Part shown: positions 49,621 to 61,235 of the stretch, in pieces
How positions within the stretch are numbered: position 1 is the stretch's first letter
How the letters are laid out: each line of letters starts with the position of its first letter
NCBI GenBank assembly: GCA_950295325.1
Contig: OX485809.1
Span: 41,199,081 to 41,263,080, forward strand
Origin: Polytrichum commune
Taxonomy: Eukaryota > Streptophyta > Polytrichopsida > Polytrichales > Polytrichaceae
Direction: 5' to 3'
DNA length: 64,000 bases
The notes under the pieces: model-generated
Database searches by the model: none
Seen by the model: the letters and a program-made list of their open reading frames with translations, nothing else
Told to the model about the DNA's origin: nothing
Position numbers and translations under genes: made by a program

Positions 49621-52600
49621 CTTATGCGCGTTACATATTCTCACATCACTCATGAATTCATTCCATTTGTTGAAGATTCCAATTCAAAATCATTAGATTC
49701 AAAAGTATTCAATTTATCGACCCATTTCATTATTGCAATAAAGGGTAAACGATTCAATAATTAAAGTTGTTGACATTCCAAATTAACCTTAATAACCTTA
49801 AGGTTGCAATTCACAAACAAGATTTACCGGTATAACAATCGGCACGTCCTTTGGTCTTCTCCGCCATCGGTTAACCTTTTGTAGACCATAGTCTCACCAT
49901 GTTGGCGCTTCGACTTCCATTCAACACATTAGAACATTCAATTCCATTAGAACAGTTTCTCCATTTACACATTGAAGACAATAGTCTCGTTCCTTACTCA
50001 ATTTAATTATGACCGAAAATTCGGTGCCACAACTCTCTAACTCTTTCACCTATTACAACGACAATACTCTCTTTACGCAAATCGATTTGGAGAATGAAAT
50101 CCTATTAAAGTCAATTTACTCATGGTGCAATTATCCTTAGAGGCAAGTTAGAAGTGTGGAAGTATATCAATGAAGAGACGATAATCTTTGAGCTATATTA
50201 CGCACTCGAATGTGTTTGCAATATGTTCAAATACATTCAGCTTGTCATGCAATTTAATTTCCAGTTTGCATATAATCCAACAACGAACTCATACTCAGTG
50301 AATCACATTCAATAAACATTTGTGCAAAGGTTATCAACTTCATGACATTAACACTGCTTACCGATACAAAAATCACATAGCCTCCAAATAAATAAAGTGC
50401 AACATTAGTTACGAGCAATTACAAACCAGACCATAGCCTCGGCCGAACACACTCTCAGACAATTAAGTCATGCAATTTGAAATTACAACAAGGGTATATT
50501 CGATTAGGCTCTCTAGACCATGGCCTAAAGTGAGACTGTTAATTTAAGATAGCTAATTCCGAACTTAAATTAAACTAATTGGCTGCATGTAATTCAATCA
50601 AGGTTCACGAATCTCTCGAATAAAATACCAATATTATCACCTTGTAATAACTGGAGCCTACCGCATCACAGTCTATCGTCTTATTGGCTCAACACATAAT
50701 TTACCATGGTAGAAGACTATGTATGCCCGAGGATTGGAACTGATATCATATTAGTGCAGACAGTATATTTATTTCGTATAAACAACAATACCGAACTGCT
50801 GGCCCGTCACTCGAGTAATAAGAATTCAGTCTCCCTGCTGACAGAGTTACAAATCAACTCTTAATTAGGCTACAGCTCTATACCTGGACAAGTCTTTCCC
50901 CCATCAATACAATCTCCTTGAAGGGAAATTCACCTTACCAATTCATCACAGTCGATAGACTTAACCAGGTGGATAATCATCCTCTTAGACAATCGACTTA
51001 TCGTGACAGTAAACCGCACTTAATACAGAATGAGAAGGCTGATGCGATTAAGAAGTAACTCTGAAGTACAACATGCAATTAAGACTCAAAAATCAAGACT
51101 TATGAATTACCAATAATCTGTCACCTGCACTTTGCTTCCAAAATCAGACAATTGCCTACAACTCTAGTAAAATCCCCCTAGAGTCACTGCAATTATGACA
51201 ATAACAATCAACAACAAACAATAGCCCTTTACATATGTGCATCCCACGCATGGGCTTACAAATAGATTTTAATATTCAAAATTGAATTCCCCAAAAGTTC
51301 ACACCCGAGTCAGAAAGTTCAACAACTACGCTCCTGAGCCCTCGGCCTCTCGCCTACTAGACTTACACAATGAATGGCCTCTCTCCTCTTCTCTTCCTCC
51401 ACAAGGTAGTTATAACCGTTGTTGTCTCTTCAAGCCAGGCCATAGACTTCACATGGCCTAGTTTCACATATCACAAGACAATAGCCATTTCACACCACAA
51501 AGTTTCATCTTTTCTAGTTCTAGAAGTGGCTATTCACACTGAAGTTCATTTAGGCTTCAAAAATCAACAAATTCGTACGACAGGTGCCCTTGGGTGTAAA
51601 AAATACCTAGTTTTAATTTGTTCATATATCGTCAATGTCACATGTGAGCATATTTAGATTTTCTCCCCTACATAAGGTAATGATTTAAATAGTATTTCAA
51701 ACATGTAAGTTTGAAAAAAAAATTATATTGGTGAAGCTTGTATGTCCATGGTTGTGCATTGATTCCCTTGGTCCTTTAAGGGTTAAATATGAAAGGTTCA
51801 ATGAACCAAGTATGACACGTCCTATGAATTCGTTGTAAAGCACTGCCTGGTAACTTTAGCTAAATGTGGCAAAAGTGTGCCTATGTATCAATCGTATCGA
51901 AACATACATCATATACATAAAACGATATAGAGAGAGATTTAAGCTCATATAGATGACTTATACTCAAATAAATACCACATACATTGCCTCACCATCGTCA
52001 CATTGTGACTTTGTTTCCAATTCCATGTTAAATTGGCAATGCTAAATACAAATCGAACACCATAGACCACATAAAAGATATTTTGAAAGCTTGTCGGGAG
52101 TTTGTACAAAACGTCGCATATCCCATATAAAAGCACCCTTGCTCCTTCAAAGGTAAAGAAGACAAAGGTACTTGTTGCACAACTAACAATATGTTGCTAC
52201 CCTATAGAAATCCCCACTCAAATGTAAACACACACTCCCCCATCCCTCTTCCCATTTGCCAATCTCTCACACAAGACACATCCCCGCAATCGAAAGAGCA
52301 TGGAACCTATTTCCAAATCATCCAATAACAATACAATTATAACCCATTCACACACATAGTTGTACTTATAGTGTTAGTCATTGGGTGAGGTAGGAGCTTT
52401 CAAATACCCTCCTTCGTATCGGTGCAACAGGGCTAAGTTAATATGACCTCAAGAGCATCAAAACAATATCCTAGTGTAAAGCATTAGATTTCCTTGGTTT
52501 CTTCTAGGCCTTGGCCTTGAACCTCTTTAGTAGTGCCACAAGCAACGATCGTGACTTTCAACTTTGAAAAGTACCTAAGTTGAAGTTGTGGTTATGAATA

Positions 52601-52997
52601 TTTTGACCAACCTCCTTCACGTGTAGAACTAGCAAATTTTCACAACAACTGTAAGCAACGTGTGGAAATGGTCCTTAACCTACGTTAGCACTCTTTTACA
52701 CTAGAGAGGTACTTAGGAATGTCAAAGACTAATAGCATGCCCACACTTATTGGTTTGGGCAAGCAACGAACAACACCTACCCATAGGGGGCCACTTTTAG
52801 AATTGGTTTAGCTAGTGAGAGCCACTGGATATAACCGGTGTTGGTAGGAACTGTTCACTCGTGGCCTGCATTAGTAAGTGTGGGTGGACTATGAGAGCAT
52901 GAAGGAAGAAGCCTTGTCGCAATGAATTTGTTTAAATTGCACAAAGAAAAAGAAGAAGAAGAAGAAGCCTTCTCATTGGCAGGGAAGCTTCTTACTC
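49621..52997. other. Noncoding stretch
   Basis: Stop-dense in all frames from about 49,500 to 51,350, with no motif. It may be the continuation of a long terminal repeat that starts at 49,071, but no second forward copy is available to test this. Confidence 0.4.
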
Positions 52998-53566
52998 ACA
53001 CTAATTTACTAAACTCCATTTTACTTTTGAGGTTTCAACTTGAAAGCTTGAACCTTTTTTATAACTTAGATGGAGCCTTGACTCATCTTGCATGGAACGT
53101 CTATGACAAGTTGATGGTTGAAATTTTGACCTCTGTTTGCACTCGAACTGGAGACTTGCAATTTTGGGAGTTTGACAAGCTTTCATCCAAAGTTCAAACT
53201 ATTGAGGATTTAATGAAACACTCAGCTCCCAAAATTTTGAGCAAATGGCAAACAACCATGCTCAAAATGAGACATCAAGATGGGGGTTGATTTCAAACCT
53301 AGGAGAATTCGTGATAGGTCCCCCAAAAAAAATTCTCGAGAGGCCATTGTTTGGGGACCCAAAATTCAACATGTCTTATCATGAAGGTTTGACCCAATGA
53401 ATGCCTTATCAAACCTTCATTGGGTAGCTTAGTATTTTGACTAAGAGCATGTCGTACATATTCCAAAGCAAAATTATTAAGATATTATTTAGCGTTGTGA
53501 GCAACATAAAAGGTACAAACTCTCAAGTTGAAAGTTCAAGTGTAAAGTGGACATGAGTGAATCAAC
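52998..53566. mobile_element. TIR miniature element, relative of the intron 1 repeat
   Basis: The left side, ACTCCATTTTACTTTTGAGG then TTTCAACTTGAAAGCTTGAA, is the inverted counterpart of the right side, CAAGTTGAAAGTTCAAGTG then TAAAGTGGAC. The left side also matches 8,120-8,165 in intron 1 of the ABI3-like gene. The 122-codon open frame from 52,922 runs through it and is treated as chance. Confidence 0.6.
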
Positions 53567-56500
53567 TACTTTAGTGTAAAGGAGGGTGGACGCCGCCCGG
53601 GGGGGCGGGGGGATCATGGATGTTATTTGAATGGAAGTTGGACAAATTAAAGTATCCTAGTACCACAGATCACAAGTTTGAGCTCTAGTGTAAAGGGGTT
53701 TTTACGTGACATGGACTCTCACCCAATGTGACAACACTATGTTAATAGTGAGTTTTTTTCAAATCTAATTACGTTATTATTTGTGAGAATGATTGAACAA
53801 ATTTATTATGTATATATTGTTAAAAGAAAAAATTATCTTGTTCTTATGACATGAGTAAGATGACCCACATGTGGGACTATTTGAATATAGATAAATATTG
53901 ATCATGAACATTTGATGTTTGTGACTTGCATATGAACAAATGAGAAATCTTGGGCAATGTTGATTGGTGAACATGAGATTTTCATTTCATTTGTTGAAAT
54001 TATATAATGTCACATGCATCAGATATTGGCCACATGCACTAAATGTCATGAAGACAATGAATATTGATAAGTTTCTAGTGTCACCAATTAAATAACATAA
54101 ATGACATTGATGTCTAGATGATGTGTTTCCCCTTGTAGGGATATGAACTGAATCTTTTTAGGGAGTGCTATGAAGTAATGCACATATTCATGAGAGGTTT
54201 CGTATATTTAATAAATATGAACTAGATCTACCTAATATATTATCATAATATATTTTTGATACCCTATATTTATGTAGTTCTTTTTATGATTGTAGTTTGT
54301 TGGATTTTATTTCATCCTATATTGTTTTTGCACGTGGTTCTTAATATCCTATAGAGATTGTCATCCCTGGGCATTGTTGAGTACATAAATAAGTAAATTT
54401 TTAGAGATATATTTGAATTGACTAAAATTCATAGACTGTTCATGGACAACACCATTTTATTTTTATTACTGGTTAGGAAAATTTACAAATTTTGGTGATT
54501 GAAGAAATGGAAAATTAAAAGACTTTGAGGGGTGATAGAAGAATTTATCATGTTGCAAGAGGTGTGTGTATTACAACAACTTGAAGTGAGTTGGGCCCCC
54601 CCCAAGTGACTCAAAAAGGTGGTGCCCAAAAGGGACCGTAGAGAAGAATATTTGTATACGTCCACGTGCAAAGCGACTCTCCTATAAATCACATAGTGTG
54701 AAGGCCTTTCTAGGTGTGCAAGGGGAACACGGGTCTCTTAGTGCACTTGTCCCTCATGCTTTGTGCAACGTAGCAATTATGCCTCTAATTCATTGGCCCA
54801 CAAGCATCAAATGCAAGTTGATATTTAGCCTATGGTGGCACATAGAGACTCCACTAGCATACGATAAGAAACAATTTACATCAAAGGTTTTCCTACGGGA
54901 ACTCCAAAGATGCTACTTCTGAAAAGGTTGATGACAAGAACTCTCAAGTGACGCCTTTGCATGGCAAACATAATATCTAAGGAGGTGCAACTCATTTAAG
55001 TTACATGCTTTTTGATACAACCATGTGAACGTTTCTAGAATGATTACCTGAATGTTCTTTTCCGACAATAAGGGTATGAAAGGACATTTTTGTCTCTTTG
55101 CTTCCCTTGTTCTATGGCTATCATCATTAAAGTGTGTCAAGGTCTTTAACAACATGCAAAATGATTTTTACTTAGGACATGCTTTGGAAAGCTATTCTTT
55201 GGATGTTTGACGCACTAGATGTGGAAAGGTCTTTTCCAATACCAAAGGTCATGAAGAGATTTTGCTTTACATAATATAAATTAATGGCAGGGTCTTGCAT
55301 CCTTTCTATTTCGGGGAGTTCATAACCACACTGGGGATAAAATCACTTGGGTTGGTTACTTGGTAGTGGAACCATGTCTGAGTAGCCGGTTGAGTTGCTA
55401 TTGTGTTGCCATGTGAACAATGGAATGCCAAATTAACTTTTATTATTATTTACCTTGAGGTAGGTTGTAGTTGATATATAAAAACAAATTAAGAATATTC
55501 TTCATGTTAAAATTTGATATTTTTCTTGGACTAAGTTTTTATTATTATAAAGAATTGTTGTAAAATCATAAATCCAATTGGCTAGAACGCCTAGAGCATG
55601 TAACATCACAGGGGTCACAAATAGCAAAGTCGACTCCAATGCCCTTATTCTAATAGATATTAAAAGAAGTCATAACCATAACAACATTAAGCAACTACAT
55701 GATGGTTTCTTTCCAAAGAAAGATGTTGTAATCTAAACTTTGATAGTATAGAATTGCTTGTCAAATAGTTCATTGCACACAACCCGAATGCTCCCCGTGA
55801 ATGGGGAATCCCATAATAAAAGGATGATTATGCTCATGAGATACTTTGTTCCACAAAATGTAACCAAGGAGTTGCGTAATGTTATAGGACTTGGTTATCT
55901 TCTCCCATAATTAATATACATACCTTGTATGTCTCATGTCCCTCTATGTAACTAAGGATTTATACGCACTCTTGGATCGTAAACCTAGGAAAAAGTAAGT
56001 GGGAGCTATTTGGCTCGTTTTTCATGTTCTCCAACGTATATATATTAGATATACACAACGAAACTTGCGTTGTATTGATAAATCCACGGTGAAGTATTAG
56101 CAAAATTTGGATTGAAAATCCTCCTTTTATTAGTTACAGTTATTGGAAGTGCATGTTTGTTAATTTCTTGATTAAATACATAGGTCCTTCCAATTGTGAT
56201 TGCTATTGAGTGTGGGGTAGTTGCTAAAATTTGAAGACATAGTCTAATCTCGTTGAAACATGTATACTTATGGTGTTTGTTCTTTGCTCCTTATCTAACC
56301 ACACACCAATCAAATATAGGTGTCCAATCATGAAAGCAACCGAACAACATCCACATACCTTAGTACCATACGCACTCTTGGAACATAAATGTACTATTTA
56401 GGAGCGTAATAGTAATTGCAACATTGTTAAGCACGTTACGCTCATCGATTCGTAGGGTATGTAATACATTGATTATCCCAATTAATGCATGTTACTATTG

Positions 56501-56577
56501 AGAGCCACACAATGCGATAACTACTTAATGAGAATGTAATACCAAACCAAGCAAAGTCATTTATGTTATGACGTACG
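53567..56577. other. Noncoding stretch
   Basis: No gene recognised. A further terminus-like GAGCTCTAGTGTAAAGGGG lies near 53,680-53,698, which may be an outer end of the preceding element. A family F copy lies at the right (listed separately). Confidence 0.5.
56225..56375 (+). repeat. Dispersed repeat family F, copy 3
   Basis: AAATTTGAAGACATAGTCTA, GGTGTTTGTTCTTTGCTCC, ACACACCAATCAAATATAGG and CCACATACCTTAG match the other copies. Confidence 0.65.
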
Positions 56578-56790
56578 ATCCAGAAGAACCGGCAGTTAGT
56601 TACAAATGAACCGGTTGAAGTTCGAGAAATAACCAGTTGAAATTCAAGACTACAAGAAAATTACCGATCATTTTAAAGGAATTCGTAGAAAAATATACCC
56701 CAATTTAATAAAGGAAAACTGAAGGATGTCAACATGTAATTGGTTGGGCTTGCAAACACTAAGATCTCAACCGATTATGCCCAAAAATCT
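56578..56790 (+). repeat. Dispersed repeat family C, copy 4
   Basis: GTTACAAATGAACCGGTTGA, ATTCAAGACTAC, GATGTCAACATGTAATTGGT and AAGATCTCAACCGATTATGC align with copy 1 at 12,283 along its full length. Confidence 0.7.
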
Positions 56791-57279
56791 CCCCGGTCAC
56801 TGGTGTTAACTTACAATGTCCAAACAGCGTATTGAACTTTCAATAGTAATTGAACGTCTGACCTATAAGTAAGTGTGGGTGGGGCAATAGTCATCATGTA
56901 CGGCGGTTTTCCACAATTCCAATTGAATTTCGAGTGTGTAGAAACACTTGGCACTTATGTATGATGACTTGGCACCCACTCGCTTTTGTGTCCCTCTAGA
57001 AAAGCCCGCCCGGCCTTCATGAGCACATGATGGAAATTGCACCCACCTCTCATCTAATTGGTGGCATTGAGGGCATTGCAAGTCCTCCCCCAAAAGGAAC
57101 CTCACTTTGTATGATCTAAGGCCCACTTGGGACCCCACGTATGAATAAGTTAGAGCCACAAGAAAAAGAGCCATTTCGGCCCCACACCGGTTTGGTTTCG
57201 CACCACATACCAAGGAGGCAATAGTTGAAAATGACTCCTACATGTTGGTTGTTGAATCATCTCAATTTAAACCAATGTC
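56791..57279. other. Noncoding stretch
   Basis: The 116-codon reverse frame at 56,863-57,213 has two CxxC-like pairs by chance but no recognised domain. It is not called as a gene. Confidence 0.45.
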
Positions 57280-57478
57280 TTGCCCCCACACACTCGTGGG
57301 CATAGCCAGTGGACGGCTCCCACCAATACGGGTGGTTTTTTTCGTTCGCTATGATCCAATGAACGGATAAAACGTCACTCTGTTACACCCAATCACTGGC
57401 TAAAAGCTACAATACAATTGCCCGTACTGGTGGGAGCCGTCCACTATCTATGCCCACCAATATGTGTGGGTAGGGCAT
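57280..57478. mobile_element. Foldback miniature element, ~60-bp inverted arms
   Basis: Left arm about 57,280-57,337 and right arm about 57,416-57,478 share TGGGCATAG, GTGGACGGCTCCCACCA and TACGGG in inverted order, around a 78-base centre. No clear target duplication was found. Confidence 0.75.
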
Positions 57479-58404
57479 AAGTACACCGTCTATGGTAATA
57501 AGTGTCACTTATTATTTGGAGTTCCAGAAGGCTATAACTTCTCATTGTAGATTACATTTGTTGCCAACAAATATTAAGAAGGTTGTATGCACAATATACA
57601 ACATTATTACTTTATGTTGTAAGTAGCTACTTTATTGGCAAAAAGTTGTAGTGTTGCATAACTCTAGATAGTAAGTGACACTAAAAACCACAAATGGTAT
57701 ACACTAATTTGAGGTTCCACCCCATGATATAAGAGTTGATCGGCTAAAAATGATAACAACATGGCTTCGGAGTAGTAATACATATTTTCACCCTCCCTTC
57801 CCCATGGATGCCCTCCCCCTTGGTAGACTTAGGTGTTGTGAATGGTCAACCCATGTGATGGCCAGTTAGTATGGGTAGAAAGTATTGTGGTCCACTGTAT
57901 TTCGATGCATGGGTTGCAAATTAGGGCGACTTTTAAACTCACGGATTACTGATAATCAGATGTAAAATGTTCATTCAATAGTGACAATTTTGGTATAATG
58001 TTGATATTTTTATTCTTAAATCCGCGGTAATTTATGATAGTGTAAACAAACATTGGTTCTATGCTTCTAGATTTGAACACATGATATTATGAGCTCAAAA
58101 ATGGCATGGTTCAAGAAGGGTTAAATCAATCAAATTATTGTGGTGATTTTTAAATTACATTGGGGTCATGATACTTGGTGTTAAAAGTGTAGATTTTCCT
58201 TGGGTAAAGTTTCATGAAGCATGTCATGAAACATGAACATGAAACATGCATTTAGTATGAGATGGTTAGCAAATTTAAATCAAAGTTGTAGCTACTTTCC
58301 TCATAATGTTCGGCCTCGTACGAAGATCTTATTCATTACTAAAGTGAATATTCTCACCCTTGTTAATGGTCGTATAGCCCCCCCTTTATGTTGACTATTG
58401 AACC
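57479..58404. other. Noncoding stretch
   Basis: No gene, RNA or repeat boundary recognised. Confidence 0.5.
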
Positions 58405-58590
58405 TATAATAAATATTCTATTCTAAGCACATAGTCCAATCTCTTTCAAACACGTGTATATTTTGGTATATGTTCTTGGAACCACACTACACAACGTACC
58501 ACTCAAATATAGATGTTTGATTAAGATCAATAACCAAGTCATGCACATCCACCTTGGAGAACCTCTATCAATATGACAAAATATTAGAAT
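58405..58590 (+). repeat. Dispersed repeat family F, copy 4
   Basis: CTATTCTAAGCACATAGTCC, CAATCTCTTTCAAACACGTG, CACTCAAATATAGATGTTTG and ATTAAGATCAATAACC are diverged matches to the other copies. Confidence 0.5.
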
Positions 58591-58804
58591 AAGCTAGAAG
58601 TAAATGATAAAATATAATTCCACCCTCATAAGTTGTTATGAACCAAAATTCAAAGCCTTGCTCTTTGATTAGAACCCCACCAAAACCCCATCAATCATTT
58701 TACAACATGAATAACTTTCTTTGATTGACTCAATTCCAAAATTATGATCGTAGACAAAAAAAAAAAAAGGTATATTATTGAGACCCGATTGGAAATACTT
58801 AAGT

Positions 58805-59135
58805 TACATCATAGGTGATTGTGGCTATCCCTCACTAAATGGTTGATAACATTGTTCAAGATGAATGCTTTGGGTGCTCTTCTCACATTAGAGGAGCAAT
58901 GGTTTAACTGAAAGCATAACTCAACTATGATGTGCATTGAACATGATTTTGGCATTCTCAAAGGGCAGTTCAAAGAGCTTGATAATCGGACTCAATTAAA
59001 GCTATACTTCCTACCACTATGATATGTTGTTGTTGCAAATTGCACAATGTTCTTCTTGCATTCAAAGACAAGACTCTTGATGAGATTTTAGTGAGTGTAA
59101 CATTAGCACAACGTTGGATGATGAAGACGATAATA
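58805..59135 (+). pseudogene. Harbinger DDE transposase C-terminal remnant
   Basis: IIGDCGYPSLNG at 58,808-58,844 matches the G-D-x-G-Y-P segment carrying the second catalytic aspartate of DDE_Tnp_4 transposases. After stops comes IEHDFGILKGQFKEL at 58,937-58,981, the family's E-x-x-F-G-x-L-K box with the catalytic glutamate. Then come NRTQLKLYFLPL, a stop and a frameshift into CCCCKLHNVLLAF and KDKTLDEIL, corresponding to the final C-x-L-H-N helix. The N-terminal part with the first aspartate is absent. It is not functional. Confidence 0.7.
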
Positions 59136-59859
59136 ACGGAGGACCACACTTGGATATGCATAGAGCTATGGAAGCAATGACAGAGGAGAGAACGATGTTT
59201 GAAGGCATGATGACTAGGGAGGACATCTTAGACTACCTAGTCCACATGCAAAATGATAGACATTGACGCTGATAAAGATTGTAAGCAATTAAACCAAAAT
59301 GCCAAAGAATGAGAGTTTGAGATTGGTCACCTAGTTAGTGCTTGCATAGATGAGGCCATGATGAGCAAAGCTTGAGTCATTTGTGCCATGCTTGTAGTCA
59401 TTTGCACCTCAAGCTCATAGAATCAATGCTCCATGTATGAGTAACATGCCCCTTTTGTAGTGTTCCTTGACTATTTTAGTCTCCCAAGTGCATAAATGTT
59501 AGCACAAAATTCTTTCTTCTTGTTTTCTTGCATATCCACCCTTGGCAAGTAATCATGAATAAAATCCTTCACAAAATCCACATGTACAAGGTTGTTTGAT
59601 CCACATCGACGTCGTTTCTTACCCAAGAATCATGGGGTTCTATTGCCGAGAGTTGCAGGACTAGAAAGGCCAGTTGTGCATGTGTTAGGACTCGGCGGTT
59701 GAGAGGATGCAACCTCTTTGGGATCCCATAGGTTAGAGGCACTGGGATTCATATGAGTAGATGGAGTTGAACAAGGAAGAGGTGAAGGAGCTTTTCCGAA
59801 TTGCAGTGGCACACTGGATGGTCGTCTATTACTATCTTGGGTATTTATTGTGATGAAGA

Positions 59860-60112
59860 ATATCACTTATGTGCCCGCCCAAGGCTCACAAGCAACATAC
59901 GTGGCTTGGGTAAACTCAAGAGGAAGTTTTGCAACCCTAGACACCTCTTTCTTTCTTTCCTTGCAAAATCTCCACAACTTTCCCACTCCACTAGAACCCA
60001 AGTAGTCTTTAATTCGTTTGTAATTCTTGAAAAATGAGTCCCAATTGGTTGTTCTTGCAATTTGATCGTGAGGTCTAAAACTGGCAATGGCATTGAGGTT
60101 TACCTTGATCTT
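59860..60112 (-). pseudogene. Harbinger ORF1 (Myb/SANT-like) remnant
   Basis: The reverse frame reads VNLNAIASFRPHDQIARTTN, then WDSFFKNYKRIKDYLGSSGV, KLWRFCKERKKEVSRVAK and LPLEFTQATY, ending in a stop near 59,855. This order (core D/N-rich helix, W-x-x-x-x-x-x-Y-K-x-I-x-D-Y, GSSG-V, then a KLPLEF box) matches the MADF/trihelix-like ORF1 protein that helps Harbinger transposase reach its DNA ends. A stop precedes it near 60,115, and the segment at 60,240-60,200 (LDQVRVFASH) may be a trace of the N-terminus. Confidence 0.6.
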
Positions 60113-60259
60113 GCGTCAACCATCCTTCCCATACACATATTTATTTTGAGAGCATGGAAGATGGTCCGGATGGTCTCACCCATCAAACTCAAGACGCTTC
60201 TCTTTAGTGAGAAGCAAACACTCTGACTTGGTCCAATTTAGTTACATTATATCCACTTT

Positions 60260-60789
60260 GAGATTTTGGTGGTGCATTGCCCCTTCCACCTCTTTGGACT
60301 CGGCCCCTCACTCATTCACCAACAAATTTTTTGCATGTATCAGTGAAGACATGTGGAAGCTTATCCTCACAAAGAGATTCACTCTCTAATTGAGTCTCAA
60401 GAATGGAGTCTTCACTATACACATCATCACACCCACCACTACCTTCCATTTGCCACCCACAAAAGAAAGTGCACAAATATATCACTCAATGATAGCTAGA
60501 TGAAACTTAAAACAACACAAAATAACATATCACATCGAGCATGTTTGCATGGCTCACCTCAAAATAATTATCAATTGGTAGGCTATTTATATGCCAACTT
60601 GACACAAATGAAGGAAAGTTGCAGCATCAACGAGGTTCACCAAAGAAGTCAACCATGTGGCTATGGCAACCACACCCAAAATGATTAGTCTTCAAGTCAA
60701 ATCAAGCTAGACAATAATTATTCCAAATCCCATTCATTCAACCACTTCTTAATGTTTTAAGTTGATTCAATGTGGACAAAGTCCAAGCC
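60260..60789. other. Noncoding stretch
   Basis: No gene recognised; only short frames. Confidence 0.45.
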
Positions 60790-61235
60790 TTCCAAATTGG
60801 CAAGATGAATTTTTGCATTGGCAAGGTAGGATTATGAATTGGTAGGGTGGATGTTTGATTAGGCAACGTGGACATAGAGTTCTAGACTTCCAAATTGGCA
60901 AAGTGGTATTTTGATTATCTATGAAGGAGTTCTGATTGGGCAAGGTGGTACCAATTAGCAAAATGTGACTCAACCTCCATGGCGACCATTTTGTTGACCG
61001 AGAACATTGAATCTGGCAACATTTCTATAGGCAAGAGCATAATAGTGTTTTAAGAGGCAACATGGTTATGATTAGGCTAGGTGGATATTTGATACCCCAA
61101 TACAAGGCAAGCAACACAATGCATTTTTTGGAGACCTAGAAAGTAATCTCGACAACATTTCCATAGCCAAGAGCATAACAATGCTACAATCAGCAAGAAG
61201 CACTTGTGATTAGGCTAAGTGAGATTTTTGATCAA
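60790..61235. repeat. Degenerate short tandem repeat and ~138-bp duplication
   Basis: From 60,790 to 60,970 a 20-24 bp unit close to ATTGGCAAGGTGGATTTTTG recurs about eight times. To its right, 61,014-61,095 and 61,152-61,235 are diverged direct repeats sharing CAACATTTC, AGAGCATAA and TGATTAGGCTA, each ending in a copy of the short unit. Confidence 0.65.

Larger units (their letters stand above)
58805..60112. mobile_element. PIF/Harbinger transposon relic
   Basis: A forward-strand transposase remnant (58,805-59,135) and a reverse-strand ORF1 remnant (60,112-59,860) lie tail to tail. Two-ORF organisation, with a DDE transposase and a Myb/SANT-like partner, is the hallmark of plant PIF/Harbinger elements. 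The terminal repeats and the three-base target duplication were not located, so the true ends lie outside these limits. Confidence 0.65.

Noticed and set aside
52922-53290. 122-codon forward open frame
   Set aside because: It crosses the left terminus of a TIR element and reads through its noncoding interior.
60790-60970. CRISPR-like short repeats
   Set aside because: Units are degenerate and contiguous without unique spacers of constant length; it is a decayed minisatellite in a plant genome.
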